From assembly GCA_039583875.1 (NCBI GenBank), contig CM077162.1:168225220-168289219 (forward strand): a DNA stretch of 64,000 nucleotides. The letters run 5' to 3'. This stretch comes from Platanthera guangdongensis. Its lineage: Eukaryota; Streptophyta; Magnoliopsida; Asparagales; Orchidaceae. The first letter of the stretch is position 1; each line of letters begins with the position of its first letter. Below are positions 33,671 through 43,803 of the stretch, one piece after another. Position numbers and translations under genes: made by a program. Below the pieces are notes generated by a model, which was not told where the DNA came from, made no database searches, and was given only the letters and a program-made list of their open reading frames with translations.

Positions 33671-34993
33671 TGAAGTTATGATTTCTCTTACCTAAATCAC
33701 CTTGAGGGGAGGGGGGTGAATAGGTGAGTTGAGCGCTATTTGTGGAATAAACAATTTAGCGATCTATGCATAGAAAATAATAACCAAGCAATCACAGAGG
33801 ACACAGAGATTTATAGTGGTTCCCCAACCTTGGGTACATCCACTTTCCACTCATCGATCTAGAAAAGCACTAGACTCGGCTACTCCACTATTCTCAGATT
33901 AAAACCAATCCTACGCCTCGGAATAACATTCCTATAACTCGATCCACAAAACAGATCTACACTCGGAAGATGAAAAATTCCTACAACTCGGAGAACAACG
34001 CTCCTACACTCGGAGAATAATCCCCTATAAGAATAAATTGAAACAAGAAATACAAACAATTTATTTTCTCAGATCTTGAAATTTTTGCCTAGGTCTTCCT
34101 TCTTGAACTTTGCGGCACAGTCAGAGAATTTTGAAGAAGAAATGGCAGGATCCTTGATCTGAAAATTTCTTGACTCACAAGATCAAAGAGAAGATGAAGA
34201 GGTTGAAGAATAATCTCGATCTGCAAGTCAATTGGTCTGAAAATTATTGAACGAATACTCTTGGCGATTTGCAAGGTCAGCGGCGACGGCTTCCGTTTAG
34301 GAAAGAGAAAAACCGATTCAGAATTCTTAGAATATTTCTTTTACACGCTTCTTAGGTTTAGTCGGAATGATAAGACCTTATATAAGATATCCCTAACGGT
34401 CATAATTATCATTAACGACGGCCACGTGGACCAATCATGTCAAGTCATTTGAAAATTACGTCGGTTAGGACTTAGCGAAATTTTCTGAAAAAATGACTGA
34501 ATTACTCGAGTGAAAGAAGAACTACTCGTACTAAGATGAGTTCTCGAGAAGACAATATCAGACTACTCGAGAAGAAGCTCTTCAAGAAATTTCATAATAG
34601 AATCATAATCACTAGAGTGGAATGAGGGTTACTCAAGTGCTAGAAATGATAATCAAGACGTGGAAGTGAACTTCTCGAGAAGAAGACTTAGCGAAAATTC
34701 GGGGAGATAAAACTGATTACTCGAGTACTGGAACTAAACATCTCGAGAAGTAGACATGATTCTTGATTATAGGAACTACACTACTCGAGTGGGGTAAAAA
34801 CTTCACGAGTAATTTCCTACTGTTACTTGAGTCAAAGAGCTTATCTACTCGAGTGGAGAACTTGACTACTCGAGTATAATACTTAGAAAATTTCTGTGAG
34901 GGAAAATCTGTCAATTCGAGAAAAAGAAGAAGTCTACATGAGTAATGGACTTGGCCTCTCGAGAACAGATTCAAGTTTCTTGAGAAAAATTTC
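33671..34993 (-). repeat. Copia-1 5' LTR, partial
   Basis: It starts TGAAGTTATG in plus orientation. It has the shared U5 blocks (GGGGGGTGAATAGG at about 33707; TATAGTGGTTCCCCAACC and GGGTACATCC at about 33812-33845) and a minus-strand TATA box at 34377-34384. U3 (34490-34930) contains many TACTCGAGT and TCTCGAGA palindromes. The far end is missing because element B starts at 34994. Confidence 0.85.
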
Positions 34994-36628
34994 TGAAAGA
35001 GAGGGTTAGACCTGATCTACTCTAGAGGGGGGGTGAATAGAGTAACTTGAAAACTTTTGATGTTTATATAATAATAATAATATCAGAGTAATGAAATAAG
35101 AGATACCAAGGTTACCAGAAAGCAAGAGCAACCTAAGTTAATCAAATCTAATACAACACAGATAATCTAATCTATCATAGCCACAGCAAGAACAAAAAGA
35201 AAAGGGAAACAAGACAACACAAGAACTTTATAGTGGTTCCCCAACCTGGGTACATCCACTCTTCTACCACCCTGGTAGGAATCCACTTACAGGTTTTGAT
35301 TAGGTGACTGCCACCAATGAGCTTTTGATCAGGTGCTCAAAAACCAAAATAAACTTTTGAAGGGAGTTAATAAACCCTTTATATAGAGGGGGGAGAGAGA
35401 TTGATGGTGTCTTCTCTTTCTCTTTTCAACAGAGAAGACTAGTGGATTTTTGTTGTTGTCAAGAACTCCTGTCAATAATACTTGGAGTCTTGCACAGGGT
35501 GTAGGTCATCAGTCTTCAGCCTTGACTTGAAAATGAGATCCAGAAAATTCTGACTGATATGGATGTGTTGTCCTTGAAAGCTCCTGGAATGAAGGTTGAA
35601 GAAGACTCTTTATTTATAATGGTTGTTCTTCTTCTTCTTCAGTAATGTCAAGGAGAAAACAATTTGTTTTCTGTACAGAGAATGTTCAGAGTATTGTTAC
35701 TGTTTATCTCTTCTCTGTGTATCTATATTCCTATATTAGTTCTGTGCTCTGGACTTCTTGTTGCAGAAAAGAGAAAAATCTCTTTTATATCATCAGTCGA
35801 GTTTCCCCTTTGAATTTTGAATTCCTTTGCATTAATTGCTGACGGCCTGGAGAATGAAAATCGGCTGGAGAGAATATCTGCATTAATGAATTTCCCCAAC
35901 TGTTCTATTAAACACGACAAGTAATATTCCTGATGAAAACCATAATCAATGCTGCTACTAATGGCTATATTCAGAGAATTTAAGTATTGATTATTCAGGA
36001 ATTACTGCAAGAGAATAAGGGCAAAATGTGGGAAAATTCCAAGTTTGGAACTGCATAGCAATCGTCGACCAGAGAACAGTTTTCGTCGACCTAAGATCGA
36101 AGTTTGTCGACCAGAGAAATCGTAATCATCGACCTGGGAATTCTTGTTCGTCGACCTGAGAACCAAGTTCGTCGACCTGAGTTCAGCTAACTGCTTTTTG
36201 AGAATACTTCCTAATTTTGTGCTTCAAGTTCGTCGAGCTGATAACATAACTTCGTCGAGCTGATAACATAACTTCGTCGACCTGAGTTCAGAGAAGGTAT
36301 TCTGGACTTAATGTGTTGAAGTTGATCTCCCAGAATTCGTCGACCTGAGCTCGAATATCGTCGAGCTCGACTTAGAGAATTGACTTTGAGTTCATCGAGC
36401 GAAGCACAACTTTCGTCGAGCTGAGTTTGACGAACGTCGAACTCATTTTTCTGAACTGATTTTCTTCTAAGTCTCAATCTTCTGCAGTCTTCTGTTGGAT
36501 GGTCCATGTGAGGTTGATTCTAGGGACTTAGCTTAAACTCTAGGACACAATATCATGGCCCTGACTATACATGGTGGGTCAATTATCCTAGTTAGTGAAC
36601 CTAGCCCAAATCAACTAGGGATCCAACA
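34994..36628 (-). repeat. Element B 3' LTR (1635 bp)
   Basis: In plus orientation it starts TGAAAGAGAG and ends ATCCAACA, next to the PPT. A minus-strand TATAAATA is at 35611-35618. U3 at about 36060-36435 has at least ten copies of TCGTCGA(C/G)CTGAG-type units, some facing TTCGACGA-type partners. The U5 blocks TATAGTGGTTCCCCAACC and GGGTACATCC lie at 35231-35260. Confidence 0.9.
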
Positions 36629-36645
36629 ATCTCCCCTTATTTGGG
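36629..36645 (-). other. Element B polypurine tract
   Basis: Minus strand CCAAATAAGGGGAGAT directly before TGTTGG of the LTR, matching elements A and C. Confidence 0.88.
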
Positions 36646-36825
36646 TGAGATCACTAATAGACATGAAATAAAGAGAAATCACAAAGCAGAAAATATATCT
36701 GGCAGAGAAATTAAAACAGCAGCAGATATTTACAGTGTAGCTTTGTGACAGCAAATAAATAAGAGTTCAGAAAGACAGAAACTTAAACAGAATGTATATC
36801 ATTTCTTTTTCTTTGGTTTCTCCTT

Positions 36826-39798
36826 TTACGTGTCCTCCTTTTCTTTGTCAGCAGGCTGAGTAAACTTGATCTCTCTATTTGGATCTGCTGCTTGCATCAT
36901 TGACATTGTCATATCAGCAACTCCAATAATATTGAGAGATGTAGCTCTAGGCACAACAGCCTCAGGATGTAGATTCATATAGGCATCTACATTAAAGAAT
37001 TTGTTAGCTATCTCATACCTGTTTAATTCTTCTTTCCTGTATTTGGACATTGTTGAATACTGGGAGGCATCTTTTCCTTCAGCTTTAGCCTTGTTTATCA
37101 ATGATAATCCAACCAGTTCCTTGAACCTGGCCATTCTAGTAGTTATCTCTGTCTCTGGATCCACAAATAGAATGGGAGGAGACTCTGGCCTTTTAGGACT
37201 GTCAGCTTTTACTGGTTCAGGAACTTGTTGTTGTTGTTGCTGAGGTTGTTATTGTTGCTGATATTGATGCCTGCTTGAAGGGTACCTCTGTTGGCTGCTT
37301 CCTTGACATGATGAGGATCTATAATGTTGCATATGGTATGTTTGAGTATATGAGGTAGACCTCTGAGATGAGCTACCTGAAGTACCAGCAACAGGTGGAG
37401 GAGGAGGAGGAGGTCCTTTCCCATGCCTTTGAGGAGGAGGAGAATATCTTCTGCTTTTCTTTCTTTCCTTTTGATGATTCTTGTACAGCCACATCCAGGC
37501 TGGCATTCCAGGGTAAGGAGTAATTTTCTGTAAGATATAATAAGGAATATCATGAGTTGGATTTGGCTCAGGAGCAGCAACTAGAGGAGCCTTACTTTTC
37601 TTTGAAATTTTCTTCTTTGCAGAAGGACTATCATCAGAATCATCAATATCATCAGAATCATCAATATCATCAGCATCATCTTTGTTAGAGGAGGATACCT
37701 GAGTATTATCATATAAACCATCCAAAGCTTTTAGAAGATCTTTGTCAATTGACTTGTCACCATGAGGCTGAGGTTGAGGTACTGTAGCTGGAGCTGGAGC
37801 TTGAATAACTATGTCAGCAGTGCTTTCAGTAACTGTTTTATTTTCCTCTTCAATATCTGCCATAATTATTTCATCTAGATCTAGCAGTGGGTTGTCATCC
37901 ATCTTATATATTGGTGCTGAGATGGCTTCTGGAGAACAATTTTCCTTGGAGGGGGATTGTATAGTTGGTAGCTTTGTTGCTGCAAAAATAGCCTTAAGTT
38001 GCTTGGTAACTGTGGGGCTTATAGGTACAGTATATGGTACAATGGCCAAAGAATGTTGATAGGAGGAGTTGGGAAGAATATCTATGTGCACAAAATTGAA
38101 TAACTCTAATAAAAAATTTCAATTATCTGTGGGATTTAGAATAAAATCACCGGCAGTATCAATTTCAGCCATAACTGGCTCATCCATTTCTGTATCTAAA
38201 TCAATTAAATCTACTATTTAAGAGGGAGTGGCTGCTTCTTCTGAAGAGTCTGACATTAAATAATCTGTTTTTTCTTCTATTGTTGCTGATGTTGCTGCTT
38301 CTACTGCTAGAGCTTCTTCATCATGGAGCATCTCCCCCTGACTGGCTGCAGAGGGTCCTGGAGCCAGTCCCCCAGAAGAAGGGATAGGGGATAGAGCAGC
38401 AACTTTGTCAGAGAGAGCATGGATGGAGGTAGTGAGGGGAGCTAGAGCATCATCTATGAGTTTCTATAGAGTGGGAGAGATGAAGGCTTGTAGTTCCTTA
38501 GCAATATCAGAGAAGTCAAGATAGAGCGGTTCTGGAGAAGAAGTGTAATATGGAGTGTGATGACCACAATTAGAGCAGATAGAGAAGGCATTTGGGAAAT
38601 CAGTATGTGTATACTGTAAATGTGGACAATCAGTATGGATGGCTGGAGGGATAGGAATAGATGGAGTAGCAGTAGTACAAATTGGAACTGTTATTGTGGG
38701 GGAGGAGATGGGTTCCTGGATGGGAGAGTGGTGTGGTGATTGGTGTGGAGATTGGTGTGGTGATGTTGAAGGAGATTGATGTTGGGATTGTTGTGGTGAT
38801 TGATGTGGTGAAGATAAGAGGTTGAATGAGGGTTCCTGCATGGAGGAGGATGGTATGTCAGAGATATGTACTTGGGGAGAAGATGGAGGTGGAGATGGTG
38901 GTGGTGGAGAATGTGCAGGAGATGGAGCTGGAGTTGGAATGTTAACTTGTTGGTGTTGTTGTTGTTGCAGTTGAGGTTGTGGAGAAGAAAGAATGGTGGA
39001 GGTGGAGGGAGCTTCTTCTGGGGGTGGAGGAGCGGCTATGACAGCGCTTGCGCTCTCTGAAGGCCTGGAGGAGGAGGAAGCCTGGAATGGATTTGTAATT
39101 CTCCTCTCCCAACTGCCAAACAAGTCAGAGGTGAGTCTCTTGGAGGCATTAATAAACAGTGGTGTGGAAACCAGATGTTCATATGCCTTCTCCTGTAGAA
39201 AAATACCCAGAACCCATCCAAAGCAGACTTCCTTCTTATTATTTTTATTTTTAATCAAATCGAACAATAGCTTGCCCCAGTTTGTTGCTTTCCTCTCTAC
39301 CAGAGCACTCATCACCGTGAATTGGTGCCTGGTTATGTAATCGTGTGCTGTGTGTTTGCCCAGCAACACCTTCCCGACTACATCAGCCAAGAACTTGTAC
39401 TCGGTAGATAGGTTATTCTTCAACAACTTGTTTGGGTTCTCTCTAGAGTGACCCATTTTGAGCAACATATTTTCATACTCCTCATTGTCCATTTTGATTT
39501 CTTCATCTCCATTCAGGAAACTGAAAACTTCGGTTAGTATATTTGGAGAAATGGAGACTGAGTTACCAGAAATTGTGCTTGTCAGGGTATCTTCTGTTGT
39601 GGTAGAGGTAAAGACCCATTCTTTGATATCTGTCATGGCAATCTTTATTCTGTGGGTCATGAACTGCTTTCGATTTTGATTTTCAAACAACTTCAGAATG
39701 TCCACATAGATGGGATCAGAATGCTGGAAAAATTTAAAATCAATATCAAAGCCAATGTCGAATTTCATGGTGGACAGAGCATTCGCCGGAATCGCCAT
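36826..39798 (-). pseudogene. Element B env-position accessory ORF (aORF), about 990 codons, few stops
   Basis: A single minus-strand frame runs from ATG 39798 to the stop at 36826, interrupted by stops near 38464, 38219, 38120 and 37246. Residues 1-250 form the shared domain: MKFDIGFDID, DIKEWV, NILTEVF, then GKVLLGKHTAHDYI, NWGKLLFDLIK and DLFGSWER. A long Pro/Ser/His/Gln-rich region follows (about residues 250-400, with HQSP repeats), then an acidic Asp/Ser stretch and a basic KKISKKSK motif that could be a nuclear signal. IPYYIL, a poly-Pro run and a C-terminal helical segment with ARFKELVGLSL and AYMNLHPEAVV end the frame. The ATG lies eight bases after TCTCTCTTGCAG|GT. It has no signal peptide or membrane segment. 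Function is unknown. Confidence 0.82.
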
Positions 39799-39894
39799 GG
39801 ATGCACCTGCAAGAGAGAATCAAAGATCAAGTGCAATGGAACTGAAAGCATGGGACAGAGGTCGATGAAAACATAGATATAAGATTTTCAGAAT

Positions 39895-40185
39895 ATGAAC
39901 CGGCAGACTCCGTTCGACGAGAAATAGAAATTCTTCGATTTGAGGTTGACGAAATATTTTATAGTCAAAAGAATTTGTCGATCTCTATCAGAAGATATGA
40001 AAACATTTCGTCGAACTCCGTTCGACGAATGTTTTTTGAAGAAAATTTGTTGATCTTCGGTTGACGAAAATAACTTCACTCACAGAGAATTCGTCGATCT
40101 CCATTCGACGAATTTCTCTAGAACGTTTCTCTGTTCGTCGATCTCCATTCGACGAACTTTGAAAAATTCATCGATCATAGACAGA
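39895..40185 (-). repeat. Palindromic repeat block upstream of the element B aORF
   Basis: About seven TTCGTCGA..CTCCG..TTCGACGAA-type inverted units, with arms of about 9 bp around 5-6 bases. The same motif family fills U3 of the element's own LTR. The block lies 100-390 bp upstream of the aORF ATG and downstream of RNase H. Confidence 0.85.
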
Positions 40186-40199
40186 CATCAAATTAAAGC

Positions 40200-41384
40200 T
40201 TCTCCATTTATCATACCAAGCTGATTTATGAAGAACAGATGGTTCCTCTCATCCAAAGGTTAGGTGAAGATATTTGCTCTTTATAGATCTGTGTAGATAT
40301 AGACAAGATTGATTTTATTTCTGTCGACACATTCTCTAATGAAATGGTGTCTAATGTCTATATGCTTAGTCCTACTGTGATGGACTGGATTTTGTTCTAT
40401 GGATATAGCACTTATGTTGTCACATAGTAGAGTTGAATTATTTAAATTGAACCCATAGTCTAGTAGTTGGTTCCGAATCCACAGCATCTGGGAACAACAA
40501 CTGCCAGCTGCTATATATTCTGCTTCAGCAGTTGAAGTGAACACAGATGACTGCTTTTTTGCTAAACCAAGAGACTAATCTCATAACAAGGAACTGGCAT
40601 GTTCATGAGGTACTTTTTATGTCTACTCTGCATCCAGCAAAGTCAGCATCTGAGTATCCAATTAACTCAAATTCTGACTCAGTGGGATACCAAAGTCGTA
40701 GACTAGGACAACTCTTTATATATCTAGAAATCCTTTTTAAGAAAATTAGGTGAGATTCTTTAGGGTTCACCTGGAACCTAGAACAAATACATGTAGCAAA
40801 CATTATGTCAGGTCTGCTTGTTGTAAGGTATAGTTGGGACTCAACAATGGCCCTATATAGTTTTTGATCAACATATTTCCCATGCTCATCAGAATCTATT
40901 AAACATTTGTAGTCATAGGTGTTTTCTTTACTGAGGCATCAGCCATCCCAAACTTTTTGAGAAGCTCCTTAACATACTTCGCCTACGATATGAAGATGTC
41001 ATCAGGTAGCTGCTTCACTTGGAGACCAAGGAAGTAGGAGAGCTCACCCATGCTACTCATTTCAAACTTTGAATGCATGAGGTCAGAAATCCTCTTGAAC
41101 AGTTTGGAATCAGTATACCCAAATATAATATCATCTACATAAATTTATACTAATAAAATTTGATACTTATGGTTCCTAGTGAATAATGTCCTATCTACAA
41201 TACCTCTAGAAAATTTATGCTCTATCAAGAAGCTAGCTAAGGTCTCATACCAAGCTCTTGGAGCTTGCTTTAAACCATAGAGAGCTTTATGCAATCTAAA
41301 GACATATGAGGGATGAGTTGGAGAGATGAAACATGGAGGTTGTTCAACATAAACCTCTTCTTTAATTTCTCCATTCAGAAAAGC
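40200..41384 (-). pseudogene. pol: Element B pol fragment: reverse transcriptase and RNase H
   Basis: Minus strand from 41384: [32 protein letters not shown], then the catalytic YVDDIIFG region and FEMSSMGELSYFLGLQVKQ. RNase H follows, with LWYPTESEFELIGYSDADFAGCR (about 40640-40720) and STAEAEYIAAGSCCSQMLWI plus HSRTKHIDIRHHF (40281-40544). Stops (one before YVDD near 41145) and frameshifts make it dead. The frame is cut at 41384 by the Tat insertion. Confidence 0.88.
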
Positions 41385-42296
41385 TGTAACAACCCCATCC
41401 GTTCATATGGTATATACTAGATGTTGAAACCTATTTCTCAGTCTCCTGTGGAGTTCGCCCTTGGGGAAGGGGTGGTCTCGCACCTACTTCACTCCTGCAA
41501 GCAAAACAATAAAGAAGACACGGACTTAACCGACCCAAGGGCTCGGCGGGGAGGTCCCACCACACACCCGGAAGATCTCAGAGCACTTCCCCTCCTTAGC
41601 CAGAGGCCGAGCTAAGGTACCCTCAGAAAGTACTTGAAAACTAGAGCAGGAAAGCACAGGAAGCATGCCCTCTGGGGTACCCCTTGGATCCTATTTATAG
41701 TTTTTAGAATCTGAACTGCCAATAACCAAAATAACTGACCTGAAATTACCAGAAAACCCTTGGCTGGGTCTGCCAACAGCCAAACTCCGCTGTTTTGAAG
41801 GGCTGTGGACAGACCAGTGTGGGTAAAATAGTAAAAAGTACCTCACACATCCAGGCGAGCTGGGGGAGCTTGATCACCTCGGCAGGTACTGCTCGCCTGC
41901 TGTTGCCGAGCTCCGTTGTTAGGGCGTGAGCTGGGATGGTGAGCTTGCCTATCCCTTGGTCGCCATCAGTTCTCCTAGGCCAGCTCGGCGAATGCCGAGC
42001 TTGGGGTCACGAAGGCTGATCTTTGGTCGACGAATGTCGATCTCTGGTCGGCGAATGCCGATATCTGGTCGACGAATGCCAAGCTCGGGCTCGGCTTCTC
42101 AACTGCCGAGCTCGCCCACCATCTTCTGCCCGATCTGTCTGGTTCCTGGCGACCTTGCTCGTCGGACACGAGGTTGTACATAATCCCCGCTCTTTTTGAG
42201 ATTGGCAAAGCTCGGAAAGAAACATCCAACCCTAAGTGTGCGGCGAGCGCAGGGTGCCGAGTTGGAGGGAATATTTGGGTGGGGGCCACGTGCGGC
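41385..42296 (-). repeat. Tat 3' LTR, inner boundary unresolved
   Basis: The outer edge at 41385 is firm. The inner edge cannot be fixed without the other LTR. Purine-rich minus-strand candidates for the PPT lie near 42325-42340 and, longer, at 43690-43715, where a poly-G run is followed by TGTGGTC; the second would put antisense gene 1 inside the LTR. The sequence is rich in GCCGAGCTC and CTCGGC motifs. Confidence 0.55.
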
Positions 42297-42306
42297 TATA
42301 TATATA
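42297..42306 (+). promoter_or_regulatory. TATA-like run before antisense gene 1
   Basis: TATATATATA lies 52 bases upstream of the ATG at 42358, and is almost symmetrical. It could serve the plus-strand gene, the minus-strand LTR promoter, or both. Confidence 0.5.
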
Positions 42307-42357
42307 CCTGCATACCTGCATGGCTCTTGCCCTTCCCCTTGCTATAACGCTTCCAAA

Positions 42358-43405
42358 ATGCCGCTTCCCCAGGAGATCCAAGAGCGCCTCAATCGGGCTC
42401 GCCAGGCCTCGCCTGCTCGCGTGGCCGCTCTGATAGTGGTCCCGTCCAATGTCCCTCAAGTTGACTCTGTCGAGCCCAGCTCAAAGAGGTCGAAGCCGTT
42501 CCCCAAAGCGGTTGAGCCAATTTATGAAGACCTGAGGACCACCCTGGAGATGGGGACTGGCTCCTCCACTCGTATAGTTCTTGAGAAGGATAGAGAGGTT
42601 GTCGTGGTCGGCGATGACCCGGACGGTCAACCTGATGGCGGGGGCGTCACGCCGCGAGAGCCCACACCGTGAGGCGAGGCCGTTCTTGCAGACTCGCGGT
42701 TCATGACACTGGATATCCATCCCCGGGACACGACTCTTCTCTTCAGGATACTGCCTGTTAGCTCGCAGAGGCCGAATTCGCCGGTGCGCGCCCCCTCTCC
42801 TCGGTGAACTGACGTGGCCGCCGGGGCGAGTCTGGGGACCATCCCCACCCCGGGATTCGAGCTTCTCCCACCGGGGACTCATGACCCAGGTCGCGGGAAG
42901 GATCTGAGGTTCATCCCTCCCCGCATCTCCTTTGAGCTGCCGACCTCGTTAGGTCGATTTTGCTTGGACTCTTGCCCCATGAACTTTTCCTGCATTCCCC
43001 TTCTTGCTGATACTTGTCTTCATAGCTCCCCCCAGCCAGTCCGCTGCCGAGGAATCTTTGCGGGCAGCACACTCCTCCCCCCTCCCCACCCCAAGCTCGC
43101 TGGACTCTTACATGGGTCCTGAAGTGGATCAAGGTGAGCTGACGAGGAGGGAGGTCAAGCTTCTCAAGAAGCTATTGTGCGGGCTGCGCGAGGTGCAGGG
43201 GGTCAACGAGACGCTGCAATGTGTCTACGCGCGTCTCGCCGACGAGGTGCGAAGCGGCCAGGATGGCGAGCTGATGTCCCCCTCCCAGCTTCTGGACGAG
43301 ATAGACGATGGCCTCTCCGTGGAGCAGAGGAATTCTAGGAGGATCCGCGAGCTGCTCCACATGCGGCAGTCTAAGGGGCGCGAGCCGCGAGGCCGGGGTA
43401 GGTAA
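42358..43405 (+). pseudogene. Antisense gene 1 of the Tat element, with candidate intron
   Basis: ATG 42358 opens MPLPQEIQERLNRARQ on the strand opposite pol. The frame has two TGA stops, near 42670 and 42806. A candidate intron at 42953-43025 (TTAG|GTCGAT to TTCATAG|CT, T-rich, 73 bp) joins it in frame to a second exon. That exon encodes a likely coiled coil (RREVKLLKKLLCGLREVQ, LLDEIDDGLSVEQRNSRRI) and ends in RGRGR at 43405. I do not recognise the family. AT-rich sequence follows to 43560 and could be its 3' untranslated region. Both TGA stops could come from CGA by C-to-T change. Some of the plus-strand frame might be only the shadow of an LTR. Confidence 0.5.
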
Positions 43406-43803
43406 GAGGGCGGCTCCTTTGTCGAGCCGACCGGTACTCGCATCCTGATGCTCCCCCTGCTCGCGTTCCCCGCCATTTCTTCCTGAACTTGATCTGTAAT
43501 AAGTAGTTTTTAGAATATTCTTGGACATTCGTTATTCAAATAATATACTGTAATGTTTGACTTAGCCTTAACTGGGACGCGTTGGAAGTCGGTGAGCTGG
43601 GTTGGCGAGTTGGGTGGAGAGTTGGGGTGGCGAGTTGGGGTGGCGAGCTGGAGTGGCGAGCTGGGCCGATGGGACAGCTTGACCACAGATTTCCTTTTCT
43701 CCCCCCCCCCCCCTTTACAAACCACCGTACTTGTGCATTTATTGCTCTTCCTCCCTGCGCCTTTTTCCTTTTCTGCTCGCGCCCTGCCCCTTCCTCTGCG
43801 ATC

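Larger units (their letters stand above)
1..34993 (-). mobile_element. Copia-1: old SIRE-type Ty1/copia element, broken into three pieces
   Basis: This is the outermost host element in the left half. Its pieces, read on the minus strand, are: partial 5' LTR 33671-34993, PBS 33653-33668, gag N-terminus 32715-33587, gag C-terminus and protease 9596-11517, and GAG-pre-integrase/integrase 1-1125. The gaps are filled by the Athila-type element (11518-32714) and element A (1126-9595). The coding order is collinear across the gaps, which shows one original element. Frames carry many stops and frameshifts, so it is dead and older than its insertions. The end of its 5' LTR is cut by element B at 34994 and its 3' part lies left of the window. 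Confidence 0.82.
34994..41384 (-). mobile_element. Copia element B, 3' half visible
   Basis: A SIRE-type element inserted in the Copia-1 LTR. The visible parts are its 3' LTR (34994-36628), PPT, aORF (36826-39798), a palindromic repeat block (39895-40185) and the RNase H/RT part of pol up to 41384. There the Tat element cuts the RT frame within AFLNGEI. The rest must lie to the right of the window. The bases before the LTR are ATTTC; the matching duplication is outside the window. Confidence 0.88.
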
